Shown: positions 54,461 to 64,000 of the stretch, piece by piece
How positions within the stretch are numbered: the first letter of the stretch is position 1
Layout of the letters: the number at the start of each line of letters is the position of its first letter
Assembly (NCBI GenBank): GCA_963774445.1
Contig: CAVZFC010000019.1
Coordinates: forward strand, 1,488,001-1,552,000
DNA length: 64,000 bases
DNA from: CAVUQH01 sp963774445
GTDB taxonomy: Bacteria; Myxococcota_A; Polyangia; Haliangiales; Haliangiaceae
Direction: 5' to 3'
Program-made: the position numbers and the translations under genes
Notes under the pieces: generated by a model
What the model was told of the DNA's origin: nothing
Databases searched by the model: none
What the model saw: the letters and a program-made list of their open reading frames with translations, nothing else

Positions 54461-56678
54461 CCGGGCGCTGGGGGCCGCGGTCGCCTGGGTCGCGCTGGCG
54501 GCGCTGGTCGCCTGTGCCGGCTGTCCGCGCAAGCGGCAGCGCCAGCAGCACAAGGGCAGCGGCGTGGTCGACGTGAAGCCGACTCCCGACCTGGACGTCA
54601 CCCCGGTGACCGGCCCGGTAGAGCCGGCCGCGGTCGCCCATCCGCGCCTCATCCTCGATCACAGCACGCAGGAGCGGCTGCGCGCGGCCGCCCGGGCCAA
54701 GACGCCCGCGTGGAAGCGGGTGTCGGTCGAGTGCGACCGCTACCTGGAAAGCGTGGCCGGCGGCAGCTACCAGGGAATGCAGTGGACCGAGGCGGTCGCC
54801 AACCTGTCGCTCTGCTGGTACGCGACCGGCGAGCGGCGGTACGTGGACCGCGCGCTGATCTACGCGAAGGCGCTGGTCGACGACAAGTCGAAGGTCGGCG
54901 ACGGCGCCGGCGGCGACCGGGTGGTCGAGTCCGATTCGGGCTACGCGATCCGCTCGTACGCCGTCTACACCGCGCTGGCCTACGACTGGCTGCACGACGC
55001 GCCGGGGATGACGCCGGCGCTGCGGCAGAAGATGGTCGAGCGGCTTCGGGTGTGGATTCCCTGGTACCAGGAAAATGGCTACCTGCGGGACAACCCGTTC
55101 GCCAACTACTTCTGGGGCTACTTCACCGCGCTCAATCTGGCGGCGCTGGCGACCGCCGGCGAGAACCCGGACGCCGACGACTGGCTGGCGATGTCGCGGC
55201 AGCTGATGACCGACAAGGTGATCCCCGCGTTCGGCACCTACCTGCGCGGCGGCGCCTGGCCGGAAGGCTGGCAGTACGGTCAGTTGGTGGCGATCGAGCT
55301 GGCGATGATTCTGAAGGCGCACCAGACCGCCACCGGCACCAGCCTGGTGAGCCGATTCCCCTGGGTGTCCGAAGGGGTTGACCACCAGCTGTTCCGGTTG
55401 TTGCCGGACGGCGGCAGCACCTACGACAACGGCACCCACGCGAGCAAGCCGCCCAAGCCGAGCGCGCAGACGCTGACCGCGCTGGGCTGGATGCTCGATG
55501 GCGTGGACAACGACAAGGCGGCACAGGCGCGGTTCGTCGCCTCGCACCTCTACCCAAAGCTGGACCGCGACTACGCGTGGGTGATGCTTCTGGCCGAACG
55601 TCCGGGGGCGGCGGAGAAAGATCCGCGCTCGCCCCAGGTGTTGTCGGACTATTTGCCCGGGCCGGGGCTGACGTTTGCGCGCTCGAGCTGGAACGCCGGC
55701 GCGACCTGGGTGTCGCTACAGGCCGGGCCGAAGATCGCCGTCGATCACCAGCACAACGACCAGGGGCATTTCGAGCTCTGGCGCGGCGGCGACGCGTTGC
55801 TGGTCAACGGATCGGACGACGGCTACGCGACCATCAACCACAACTCGCTGCTCATCGACGACGGCGGGCGCGTGCTCAACTACCCGCCCAACCAGGGCGT
55901 CTGGGCGCGCGAGTCGAAGACCGTCCGCTACGGCGACGCGGGCGGGGTGATGGTGGCGGTCGGCGACCTGGCCGACGCCTGGGCGCCCAAGTGCGCGCTG
56001 GACGGCTGCAGCAAACGGTCCGTGAACAAGGCGATGCGCACGCTGGTGTTCGTGCGGCCCAACCTGGTGGTGATCGACGATGACGTCGAGGTCGACAGCG
56101 GGGAGATCGGCGTCACCTGGGCGGCGCACGTCTCGGTGCCGCCGCGGCTGGCCGGCAATCGCGCCAGCGCCGTGGTCGGCCGCTCGCGCGTCGACGTACA
56201 CGCGCTGTGGCCCGACGGCGCCACGATTCGCGCGCCCAAGGAGCCGACGCCGAGCCAGGACGAGGTCTATCGGGTCAACTCGCCGCGTGGCGACATGTGG
56301 CGGCTGGAGACGGACACCCAACGGGGCAGCGACGCGCGGCATCTCTTGCACTGGATCACCGTGGACGCCGGCAGGGCGGCGCCGTCGGCCGTGACCCGGA
56401 TCGACGGCAAGGGGTTGCGTGGCGGCGCCGGGGTCGCCGGTGGGCGGGCCATCGCGGTGCTGTTCGGCGGCGCGGATGGAGGTTCGGCCGTGCTCAACGG
56501 GCTGCCGGCCGGCGCGCGCGAGGTGGTGGTGGTCGGGCTCGAGCCCGGGACTGGCTATCAGGTGACCGCCACCGGCGGTGGCGACGGCTGTCAGCTCGCT
56601 GTCGGCAAGGGTGGCGCGACGAAGGCGGGCGCCGGCGGGGCGCTGCGGATTCGCCTCGACGATTGCACGATGAAGTGA
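54453..56678 (+). CDS. Heparinase II/III-like polysaccharide lyase, lipoprotein
   Basis: 741 aa. MRNRALGAAVAWVALAALVAC begins a lipoprotein signal (a second Cys at AGC). Residues about 60-390 form an (alpha/alpha) toroid (WTEAVANLSLCWYATGERRY, NPFANYFWGYFTALNLAALAT, HASKPPKPSAQTLTALGWM). Residues about 400-620 form beta sandwiches with the diagnostic DHQHNDQGHFELWRGGDALLVNG. Family enzymes cleave uronic-acid polymers by beta-elimination; the UDP-uronic-acid genes nearby suggest it trims the polymer made by the same cell. The start overlaps the GNAT gene; the stop overlaps the glycosyltransferase (TGATG), so all three are one operon. Confidence 0.83.
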   Translation: MRNRALGAAVAWVALAALVACAGCPRKRQRQQHKGSGVVDVKPTPDLDVTPVTGPVEPAAVAHPRLILDHSTQERLRAAARAKTPAWKRVSVECDRYLESVAGGSYQGMQWTEAVANLSLCWYATGERRYVDRALIYAKALVDDKSKVGDGAGGDRVVESDSGYAIRSYAVYTALAYDWLHDAPGMTPALRQKMVERLRVWIPWYQENGYLRDNPFANYFWGYFTALNLAALATAGENPDADDWLAMSRQLMTDKVIPAFGTYLRGGAWPEGWQYGQLVAIELAMILKAHQTATGTSLVSRFPWVSEGVDHQLFRLLPDGGSTYDNGTHASKPPKPSAQTLTALGWMLDGVDNDKAAQARFVASHLYPKLDRDYAWVMLLAERPGAAEKDPRSPQVLSDYLPGPGLTFARSSWNAGATWVSLQAGPKIAVDHQHNDQGHFELWRGGDALLVNGSDDGYATINHNSLLIDDGGRVLNYPPNQGVWARESKTVRYGDAGGVMVAVGDLADAWAPKCALDGCSKRSVNKAMRTLVFVRPNLVVIDDDVEVDSGEIGVTWAAHVSVPPRLAGNRASAVVGRSRVDVHALWPDGATIRAPKEPTPSQDEVYRVNSPRGDMWRLETDTQRGSDARHLLHWITVDAGRAAPSAVTRIDGKGLRGGAGVAGGRAIAVLFGGADGGSAVLNGLPAGAREVVVVGLEPGTGYQVTATGGGDGCQLAVGKGGATKAGAGGALRIRLDDCTMK

Positions 56679-57976
56679 TGCGCGCGCTGCTGGTCTCCTA
56701 CGCGTTTCCGCCGGTCGGCGGCGCCGGCGTCGGACGGGTGCTGAAGTTTCAGAAGTACCTGCCCGAGCACGGCGTTGACGTGTCGGTGCTGACCGTGGCA
56801 AACCCGTCGGTGCCGGTCACCGACGAGTCGCTGGCCCGCGACGTGCGGCCCGAGACCGAGGTCGTCCGCGCGCGCACCTTCGAGCCGGGCTACGCGGTCA
56901 AGAAGGCGGCGTGGAGCGAGCAGGGTGGGGCGCCCGCGCGGCGGTCGATCGCCCGCCGTCTGGTCGGCGGCGCCGTCGCGGTGGGCAAGCAGGCGCTGGT
57001 CCCGGACCCGCAGCTGTTGTGGCAGCCGGGGGCGCAGCTGGCGCTGGCGCGCATCCTGGCGTCACCGCGGGCGCCCGACGTGGTGTTCATCAGTGGGCCA
57101 CCGTTTTCGCAGTTTTTGCTGGCGCCGCTGGCGCGGCTTCGGCCGGGCACCAAGGTCGTGCTCGACTACCGCGACGAGTGGATCACCTACCGCACCAGCT
57201 ACGAGATGATGGGCCGCCTCGGTGCCCTCGTCGGCGGGCCGATGGAGCGTACCCTGCTGCGCACCGCCCACGCCGTGACCACCGCGACCGACGCCTTTCG
57301 CGACAACCTGCTCGAGAGCTTTTCGTTCCTCGATCCCGCCCGGGTCGTGACCATCCCCAACGGCTACGACCCCGACGACTTCCCGGCCGAGCTGCCGCGG
57401 CCGGGGGGCGACCGCTTCGCCATCACCTACGCCGGGACGATCTTCAAGCTGACCAGCCCGCGCGGCCTGCTCGGCGCCGTGCGCCGCCTGCACGAGCACG
57501 AGCCCGAGCTCGCGCGCCTCTTGTCCCTCCGTTTCATCGGCCGCATCGTTGACACCGAGGCCGACGCCTTCGCCGGCACCGAAGCACTCGGCGTCGAACG
57601 CTTGCCGTACATGGCCAAAGAAGCGGTCACCGACGAGCTCGCTCGCAGCCACATGACCCTCTGCCTGCTCGACGACGTCCCCGGCAACGAGCGCATCTAC
57701 CCGGGCAAGGTCTTCGAGCTCATGTACCTCGGCCGTCCCTGCCTGACCCTCGCCCCGCCCGGGGCCCTGTCCGACCTCGCCACCCGCCACAACCTCGGCC
57801 CCGTTCTCCGACCGCGCGACGAAGCCGCCATCGCCGACCGCCTCGCCACCGCCCTGCGCGCCTTCCGCGACCACACCTACGACCCCACTTCCGCCGTCAC
57901 CGACATCGCCCAATACCACCGCTCCCACCAAGCCCGGACCTTGGGGACGCTCTTTAGTTCTTTAGTTTCTTCCTGA
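56678..57976 (+). CDS. Family 4 glycosyltransferase
   Basis: 432 aa, a GT-B enzyme. N-terminal ALLVSYAFPPVGGAGVGRVLKFQKYLPEHG is the usual acceptor-side motif. The C-terminal half has RVVTIPNGYDPDDFPAELP, RFAITYAGTIFKLTSPRGLLGAV and YPGKVFELMYLGRPCL, where the Glu in VFELMYLGRP holds the nucleotide sugar. It transfers a sugar, probably in capsule or EPS synthesis, in the cytoplasm or at the membrane. The last ten residues (GTLFSSLVSS) are encoded by repeat copy B at 57943, so the original C-terminus may have been different. Confidence 0.87.
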   Translation: MRALLVSYAFPPVGGAGVGRVLKFQKYLPEHGVDVSVLTVANPSVPVTDESLARDVRPETEVVRARTFEPGYAVKKAAWSEQGGAPARRSIARRLVGGAVAVGKQALVPDPQLLWQPGAQLALARILASPRAPDVVFISGPPFSQFLLAPLARLRPGTKVVLDYRDEWITYRTSYEMMGRLGALVGGPMERTLLRTAHAVTTATDAFRDNLLESFSFLDPARVVTIPNGYDPDDFPAELPRPGGDRFAITYAGTIFKLTSPRGLLGAVRRLHEHEPELARLLSLRFIGRIVDTEADAFAGTEALGVERLPYMAKEAVTDELARSHMTLCLLDDVPGNERIYPGKVFELMYLGRPCLTLAPPGALSDLATRHNLGPVLRPRDEAAIADRLATALRAFRDHTYDPTSAVTDIAQYHRSHQARTLGTLFSSLVSS

Positions 57977-58013
57977 ATGATTTCGAGCGGTTGAGCCAAT
58001 CCCAGTCGCACCC
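57943..58013 (+). repeat. 71-bp dispersed repeat, copy B
   Basis: Starts GGGGACGCTCTTTAGTTC and ends CAGTCGCACCC, like copy A at 27988; same length with no gaps. It begins inside the glycosyltransferase gene and supplies its stop codon. Its TTAGTTTC-type run is strikingly AT-rich for this sequence. Confidence 0.8.
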
Positions 58014-58100
58014 TTCCCCGCGCCTTCGCGCTGCGAACAGGGGGCCACAAGATATTGGTTCTTTTGGGAAAAACAGTGGAAACGCTAAAGTACGTCCCCC

Positions 58101-59734
58101 ATGCGTGAGGTGTTGGTCGGTGACTTGATGACGGCGGAGGAGCTGGTGGTGTTGCACCGCTCCGAGAGTCTGCCGAGTGCGGCCGAGCTGATGAAGCTGG
58201 CGCGGATCCGTCACCTGCCGGTGGTCGACGATCGGAAGCGGCTGGTCGGGTTGGTGACCCATCGCGACGTGCTCGCGGCGCAGGTCGGCGGCGCCGCGCA
58301 GCTGGACGACGACGCCCGCGGAGAGCTGCAGCTGGGGGTGCCGGTGGCGCGGATCATGCGCCGCCAGGTGTGGACGGTGCGCCCGGAGCAGCCGGCGCTG
58401 GACGCCGCCCGGCTGCTCCACGATCTCGAATTCGGCTGCGTGCCGGTGGTTGACGGCGAGCGCACGCTGGTCGGCATCGTCACCGAGGCCGACTTCCTCG
58501 AGCTGGCCAGCCGCTCGTTGGACGGCGATTCTGGATCGACCGATCGGCGAGATGATGACCCTCGGGGTCGTGGCCCTGGCCCCCGACGACGAGCTGTCGA
58601 TGGCCGACCTGCTGATGCGGCTCGAGCACATCCGCCACCTGCCGGTCGTCGACGACGCCGGCGAGTTGGTTGGCCTGGTCACCCACCGCGATCTCTTGCG
58701 CGTCCGCCGCAGCACGCTCACCGATGCGCCGCCGTATCCCAGCAGCGTCACCGCCCGCGACCTGATGCAGAGCGACGTTGACACGGTATCGCCGGCGACG
58801 TCGGCACTGGATGCCGTGCGTCGGATGATCGAGCACAAGCACGGCTGCCTGCCGGTGGTGGATCACGGTTCAACTGGTCGGCATCGTCACCGAGTCCGAC
58901 TTCCTGCGCGCCATCATCGGCTCGCTGATGCCCCGCCGGCACCCGCCGCGCCACGACGCGCCGGTCAACTACTACATGAGCGCGCCGGTCGCGCTGGTTC
59001 ATCAGGGTGACGACCTGGAAGCGGTCGAGCGCGCTCTGGAAGAGCTCCGCGTTTCCGGTGTGGCGGTCGTCGACGACGCCGGCGTGATGGTCGGCGCCAT
59101 CTCGCGCAGCGACCTCGTGCGCGCTCGCCTGCCCGGCGTCACCCATGGCACCGTTCACGACCTGATGCGCCTGCCGCCGGAGCCGGTCACCCGCGTGGCC
59201 AGCAAGGCGCTGGTGACGACCCGCCCGGAGGTGCCGATTGCCGAGGCCGCCGCGGCCATGCTCGCCCGCGGCGTGCACCGGCTGTTCGTCGTCGACGACG
59301 AGCGCCGTCCGGTCGGCATCGTCTCGGTCACCGACCTGGCGCTGGCGGTGCGCGACTTCGAGCTCGACATGCCGGTCGCGACCTACGCCGCCTCGCCGAT
59401 CTTCACCGTTGACGCCAACGAGACCCTGGGGCATGCGCTGGAGCTCCTCGATCTGGCCGGCCTCAGCGGCGTGATCGTGCGGGACTCCGTCTGGCCCGTC
59501 GGCTACCTGTCGCACGAAGAGGTGCTGCGGGCCCGCGACCTGCCCGACCACACTCCGATCCAGTTCGCCATGAGCCAGCGGCTGATCAGCGTGCCGGCCG
59601 ACCTACCGCTCTACCGCGCGGCCGGCCAGGTGGCGGCGCTGCGCGCGCGTCGCGTGGTCGTCCTCAGCCAGGGCCACGTCACCGGCGTGCTCACCGGAAT
59701 GGACTTCGCTCGCGCCTTGGCCGCCGCTCGCTGA
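58101..59734 (+). CDS. Octa-CBS-domain protein, frame broken twice
   Basis: 543 aa when repaired. About eight tandem CBS modules are seen, for example VGDLMTAEELVVL... RHLPVVDDRKRLVGLVTHRDV, VARIMRRQVWTVRPEQPALD... VGIVTEADF, IRHLPVVDDAGELVGLVTHRDL, GCLPVVD...GIVTESDF, VAVVDDAGVMVGAISRSDL, HRLFVVDDERRPVGIVSVTDL, and a more divergent C-terminal pair. No enzyme domain. CBS pairs bind adenosyl nucleotides and sense energy state. The frame is lost at 58529-58530 (GGCGATTCTGG) and again at 58869-58870 (CACGGTTCAACTGG); deleting one T at each restores the frame. The length is 3n+2. No clear Shine-Dalgarno precedes the ATG. Confidence 0.78.
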
Positions 59735-59745
59735 GCCACATCGGG

Positions 59746-59751
59746 TATAAC
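59746..59751 (+). promoter_or_regulatory. Putative -10 element (TATAAC) before the ferredoxin-reductase-like gene
   Basis: Six-base spacer CCGCCG to the GTG at 59758; no Shine-Dalgarno. Confidence 0.45.
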
Positions 59752-59757
59752 CCGCCG

Positions 59758-60465
59758 GTGGAAGAGCGCAGCGCACGGGTTCGGGCGATCGCCGAGGTGG
59801 CGCCCGGGGTCCTCCACGTCGAGCTGGAGCCGGTCTATCCGCCGGACGTGCGCTTTCGCGGTGGGCAGTTCGTGTCGGTGCGCATCGGCCCCGGCTATCA
59901 CCCGCGGCGCAGCTACTCGATCGCCTCGTCCCCGATCGACGCCACCAGCTTCGCCCTGCTTGTCAAGACGCTCAGCGCAACCGCCGGCGGCTTCTTCAGC
60001 AGCCTCACCGTCGGCGACGAGCTCCAGTTCAACGGTCCGATGGGCTTCTTCACCCTGACCGACGACCACCCGGGCGACGTCGTCATGGCCGCGACCGGCG
60101 TCGGTATCTCGGCGGTGCTGTCGCAGATCCACGAGCTCCTGGCCCGTGGCGGTGGCAGCAAGGTCCATCTCTTCTGGGGGCTGAACCATCCGCGCGAGCG
60201 GTTCGCCACTGACGAGCTCGACGCCCTTGCCGCCGGGCCCCGGTTCTCCTACGAGATCTGGATGGCGGACCCGGCTCCCGGCTGGTCCGGCCCGGTCGGC
60301 TTCATCACCGACCCGGTCCTGGCGACCGCCGACACGCTGGTCCTGCCCACCTACTATCTCTGCGGCAATGGCGCCATGGTCGCCGACGTCCGCCGCGGCC
60401 TGGCCGACCGCGGGGTTCCCGCCGAGCGGGTGCGCACCGAGGTCTTCTACCCGCGCATTCCCTGA
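59758..60465 (+). CDS. Ferredoxin-NADP reductase-like flavoprotein
   Basis: 235 aa in the FNR fold. FAD site: HPRRSYSIASSPID (R-x-Y-S). NAD(P) site: GPMGFFTL, then VVMAATGVGISAVLSQIHEL and YLCGNGAMVADVRRGLADRG, with a C-terminal EVFYPRIP. It moves electrons between NAD(P)H and an unknown carrier such as ferredoxin. It starts GTG 24 bases after the octa-CBS gene, with its own TATAAC, so both co-transcription and separate initiation are possible. Confidence 0.88.
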   Translation: MEERSARVRAIAEVAPGVLHVELEPVYPPDVRFRGGQFVSVRIGPGYHPRRSYSIASSPIDATSFALLVKTLSATAGGFFSSLTVGDELQFNGPMGFFTLTDDHPGDVVMAATGVGISAVLSQIHELLARGGGSKVHLFWGLNHPRERFATDELDALAAGPRFSYEIWMADPAPGWSGPVGFITDPVLATADTLVLPTYYLCGNGAMVADVRRGLADRGVPAERVRTEVFYPRIP

Positions 60466-60473
60466 GCGCGTGC

Positions 60474-60479
60474 TATGTC
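60474..60479 (+). promoter_or_regulatory. Putative -10 element (TATGTC) before the membrane protein at 60486
   Basis: Six-base spacer ATCGGC to the GTG at 60486; no Shine-Dalgarno. Confidence 0.35.
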
Positions 60480-60485
60480 ATCGGC

Positions 60486-61091
60486 GTGTTCCTGTTCGCG
60501 ACCATTGCCGGGCTGCTGATCTTCGGCGGCGGCGCGATCGTCTACGGCCTCGCCGAAGATCGCGGCCATCACGGCTGGATCTGGGCGCTGTTCGGCCTGG
60601 TGGCGTCGTCGGCGGGCTGCTGGACGGCGTGGCTATGGTTGCGCCGGGCGGTCGAGACCGGGTTGACCGATCTCGGCCTGTCCGGCATCTGGCTGTTGCT
60701 CGCGCCGATCGCCGGTCACGGCGTGGTGCTGGCGCTGATGAGCGTGACCTCGCCGCCGGCGGTCGTGGTGCGCGGGCGCCGCTGGCAGGCGGCCTGGCTC
60801 GGCCTCGCTGATCGCGACGTTGACAATGATTGTGTGCTCGAGCTCGTCGGCGACGACGCGGTGGCGATTCGCCCGCGCGGCCCGGTGCCCGCGGCCGAGG
60901 TGCCGCTGCGCGATCTGCTCGAGGTGCGCGCCGACGGCGAGTGCGTGCGCCTGCGCTGGCGGGGCGCAGCCGGTGAGCAGACCGCGCTGCTCCAGCCGGT
61001 CTCGCGCCACCACGCGCGCGACGAGCGGGTGCGCTTTGCCCGGGCGCTGGCCCGGCATCTCGACGATCGCCGGCGCCTGGCGCGCGTCTGA
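60486..61091 (+). CDS. Membrane protein with cytoplasmic C-terminal domain
   Basis: 201 aa. Three hydrophobic helices are seen near residues 3-20, 30-50 and 65-85 (FLFATIAGLLIFGGGAIVYGL, IWALFGLVASSAGCWTAWLWL, GIWLLLAPIAGHGVVLALM). The remaining 110 residues form a charged, probably cytoplasmic domain ending in an Arg-rich helix. No known family. It follows the FNR-like gene by 20 bases. Confidence 0.7.
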   Translation: MFLFATIAGLLIFGGGAIVYGLAEDRGHHGWIWALFGLVASSAGCWTAWLWLRRAVETGLTDLGLSGIWLLLAPIAGHGVVLALMSVTSPPAVVVRGRRWQAAWLGLADRDVDNDCVLELVGDDAVAIRPRGPVPAAEVPLRDLLEVRADGECVRLRWRGAAGEQTALLQPVSRHHARDERVRFARALARHLDDRRRLARV

Positions 61092-61138
61092 CGAGAGCTT
61101 TGATCGCGAGCGCGACCGAAGGTAAACCGGTCGGCGCT

Positions 61139-62245
<1,107 letters not shown>

Positions 62246-62256
62246 GCGGCCGGACT

Positions 62257-62862
62257 TTACCCGACCAGCAGCACGCCGAGGAACCGCTTCCCGGGCATCT
62301 CTGCCTGGAACCGCAACAGGTCCTTCTCGCGCGTGTGGTGGGCCCGCCCGACCAGGATCACGGCGTCCATGCAGGCGGCGGCGCTGCCGTGCTCGCCCAG
62401 CAGGTCGAAGCCGGTCAGATCGACCAGGACCTGCTGGAAGTAGTTGACGCCGCCGACCAGCAGGCGCGCCAGCTGTGGTACCGCCTCGCCCGCCCGCTCG
62501 GAGCCGCGCGGGGTCAAGAGCGCCAGCGACCCGCGCAACCACCGGGTGGAGAAGACCGAATCTTGGTCAGTGGCGTCGTCGCCGGCCACCGCCGACAGGC
62601 TGGGGTAGCGGACGTTGGCGTTGACGAAGGCGACGGTGGCGCCGGTCAGGTCGGTCAGCGCCACCCCGAGCTGAATCGCCAGCGGCGGCACGGCCACGTC
62701 GTCAGTGGCCGGGATCAGCCCGACGATCTTCTCGCCGGCGGCGTTCAGTCGGCGGGCGATGCGCATGCACTCGGCCCGCACCATCGGCTCGTCGTCGTCC
62801 GAGATGATCTCGATCCCGATCTCGGCCAGGCTCTGATCATCGTAGTTCGACGGGGAGGCCAC
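62257..62862 (-). CDS. CpsD/BY-kinase-like ATPase fold with degraded Walker A
   Basis: 201 aa. The layout follows bacterial tyrosine kinases (CpsD, Wzc): a core with EKIVGLIPATDDVAVPPLAIQLGVAL where Walker A should be (about 44-69), then TVAFVNANVRYPSL in place of the usual DADLRRP motif (79-89), and VLVDLTGFDLLGEHGS as Walker B (145-160), ending KRFLGVLLVG. The G-x-x-G-K-T is gone and the Asp of DxD is Asn, and there is no Tyr tail. It may be a pseudokinase partner of a polysaccharide machine. TAGGCT lies six bases before the GTG. Confidence 0.65.
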   Translation of the reverse strand: MASPSNYDDQSLAEIGIEIISDDDEPMVRAECMRIARRLNAAGEKIVGLIPATDDVAVPPLAIQLGVALTDLTGATVAFVNANVRYPSLSAVAGDDATDQDSVFSTRWLRGSLALLTPRGSERAGEAVPQLARLLVGGVNYFQQVLVDLTGFDLLGEHGSAAACMDAVILVGRAHHTREKDLLRFQAEMPGKRFLGVLLVG

Positions 62863-62868
62863 GCTGTG

Positions 62869-62874
62869 AGCCTA
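62869..62874 (-). promoter_or_regulatory. Putative -10 element (TAGGCT) before the CpsD-like gene
   Basis: Six-base spacer CACAGC to the GTG at 62862; no Shine-Dalgarno. Confidence 0.45.
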
Positions 62875-62925
62875 CCGCGGTATTGCCCGCGGCGGCAGTG
62901 GCTGGCGCCCCCGACCGGATCGGGC

Positions 62926-62931
62926 TACGTT
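62926..62931 (+). promoter_or_regulatory. Putative -10 element (TACGTT) before the beta-barrel gene
   Basis: Six-base spacer GAGGCG to the ATG at 62938; no Shine-Dalgarno. Confidence 0.45.
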
Positions 62932-62937
62932 GAGGCG

Positions 62938-64000
62938 ATGATGGTCAGGTTGGCGGCGGCTCTCGCGGCTCTGGCGGTGGTCGCTCCGGCGCCGGCGCGC
63001 GCCGACGAGAGCGTGGCGACGACCCTCACCGCCTCGGGCGGCTGGACCGACAACGTGCTCAGCGCCCCCAACGAGCCCGGTCCCACCGATCCGTCGATCG
63101 AGTCCGACGCGTTCACCCAGCTCAGCCCGGGCATCGTTTTCTCGCAAGAGTCGCGCCGGTTGCTCCAGGTCGCCACGTACACCTTCTCGGCCAACCTGTT
63201 TGCCTCCCACTCCGAGGCCAACTCCTACTCCAACCAGCTGGGGTGGCAGGCGATCTACTCGCTGTCGCCGCGGTCCGAGCTCACCCTCGGAGCCAGCGCC
63301 TCCAACGGACGCCTCAATACCTTCAACACCCAGGGGCAGGCCAGCGATACTGGTCTCAACCAGCTGCCCAACGGCGGCGTCAGCTTCGCCACGGGGGACG
63401 TCCAGGAGAGCATCCGCCACGAGCTGTCGCGCGCCTGGACGTTGCGCCAGCTGGCGGCGGCGCGGTTGTTCAAGCCGCTCGACGACATGGCGGCGCTGGG
63501 CACCAACGTCTACTGGAACAACAGTTTCGGTGCCGTCCACGCCTGGCGCTACGACTCGTTGGGGCTCGACCTGCGCGCCGACTACACCGCGTTCGGCGCG
63601 GGCACGTCGACCAACGGCACGGCGATCGGGTCCAACAAGCAGATCACCGTCGGCCCGTCGCTGCGCTACCTGCACGACTTCACCGACTCGCTGTCGGGCG
63701 AGCTGAGCGGCGGCGCCGTCGCCGTGGTGCAGGCCAACGACCTGGGCAGCCAGATCGTGCAGCCGGTCGGCACCGCCGCCCTGCGCTACATCCGCGATGC
63801 CGGCCGCGTCGAGCTGGTCGCGCGGCACACGGTGGCGCCCAACCTGTTCGTCGCCCAGACGACGGCCAACGACGAGGTGCTGCTGCGCGGCGGCTTGCCG
63901 GTCCCGCTCGTCCAGCGGGCGGGGATCTCCGGCTCGGTCGGCTATTCGCGCGGGCGCATCCTCGACGCGCAGATGGGCGGTCTGATCGGCTCGACCAAGC
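62938..64000 (+). CDS. Outer-membrane beta-barrel protein, 3' end cut by window edge
   Basis: The frame stays open from the ATG at 62938 to the right edge (354 codons). MMVRLAAALAALAVVAPAPARA is a signal peptide. The rest is a series of alternating-hydrophobicity strands (YTFSANLFASHSEANSYSNQ, YDSLGLDLRADYTAFGAG, LGWQAIYSLSPRSELTLGAS), as in outer-membrane proteins coupled to polysaccharide or PEP-CTERM/exosortase loci. It diverges from the CpsD-like and deacetylase-like genes, so it likely belongs to the same surface-polymer locus. The end of the gene is outside the window. Confidence 0.8.
   Translation, partial: MMVRLAAALAALAVVAPAPARADESVATTLTASGGWTDNVLSAPNEPGPTDPSIESDAFTQLSPGIVFSQESRRLLQVATYTFSANLFASHSEANSYSNQLGWQAIYSLSPRSELTLGASASNGRLNTFNTQGQASDTGLNQLPNGGVSFATGDVQESIRHELSRAWTLRQLAAARLFKPLDDMAALGTNVYWNNSFGAVHAWRYDSLGLDLRADYTAFGAGTSTNGTAIGSNKQITVGPSLRYLHDFTDSLSGELSGGAVAVVQANDLGSQIVQPVGTAALRYIRDAGRVELVARHTVAPNLFVAQTTANDEVLLRGGLPVPLVQRAGISGSVGYSRGRILDAQMGGLIGSTK

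Overview
The window is GC-rich DNA (about 70% by eye), tightly packed on both strands. Nearly every stretch is coding, and codons end overwhelmingly in G or C. Very many short lipoproteins, giant TPR proteins, a PEGA-domain protein, a SusC/OmpA-type TonB-dependent receptor with a carboxypeptidase-like N-terminus, a trypsin-like lipoprotein protease and DUF4328/GH114 proteins together suggest a Myxococcota (Polyangia/Haliangiales-like) chromosome or metagenome contig. That assignment is inference from gene content only. I found no rRNA, tRNA, CRISPR array, prophage or intact transposon.

Layout. 1-10.8 kb (mostly minus): partial FAD dehydrogenase, peptidase E, a copper-monooxygenase-like lipoprotein, a PEGA protein, a TPR/C39-peptidase/TPR protein and a TonB receptor, with a CCCCGT hexamer array beyond the receptor's start. 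11-14.2 kb (plus): alpha/beta hydrolase, TauE-type permease, unknown protein. 14.2-19 kb (minus): envelope lipoproteins, a parvulin, an FMN-dependent hydroxy-acid oxidase. 19-26.5 kb (plus): nucleotidyl cyclase, SDR, membrane protein, histidine kinase, CDF metal transporter, orphan HPt, COQ4-like protein, acyl-CoA ligase. 26.5-34.7 kb: pyrophosphatase, serine protease, DUF4328, GH114, DAG-kinase-like and crotonase proteins. 34.7-42.4 kb: one giant TPR gene. 42.6-47.9 kb: lipoproteins, a COG2426 exporter-like protein, an M50B protease, an SDR. 47.9-51.4 kb (minus): a three-gene unit of HiPIP-like protein, acidic helical protein and tandem AAA+ ATPase. 51.4-58 kb: nucleotide-sugar epimerase and dehydrogenase, GNAT, heparinase-like lyase, GT4. 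58-61 kb: octa-CBS protein, ferredoxin-reductase-like protein. 61-64 kb: deacetylase-like protein and a Walker-A-less CpsD-like protein, divergent from a beta-barrel cut by the right edge. The last two blocks look like the margin of a surface-polysaccharide locus.

Two window-wide signals stand out. First, about eighteen genes have a TAnnnT (or near) hexamer six or seven bases before ATG/GTG and no Shine-Dalgarno, which implies leaderless mRNAs. Genes with real leaders (TonB receptor, DUF4328, acyl-CoA ligase) carry GGAGG-type sites instead. Second, six genes are broken by seven frameshifts, and every one is repaired by removing one T from a TTC (on one or other strand), restoring GATC or GTC[GA]AC. 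That points to a DNA-level indel artefact or lesion, not gene decay, so these genes are annotated as single full-length CDSs.

I also note two sigma-54-like promoters (before a 57-aa protein and the DAG-kinase-like gene), a 71-bp dispersed repeat in two copies that encodes the C-terminus of the gene it follows, and a convergent palindrome over two stop codons.
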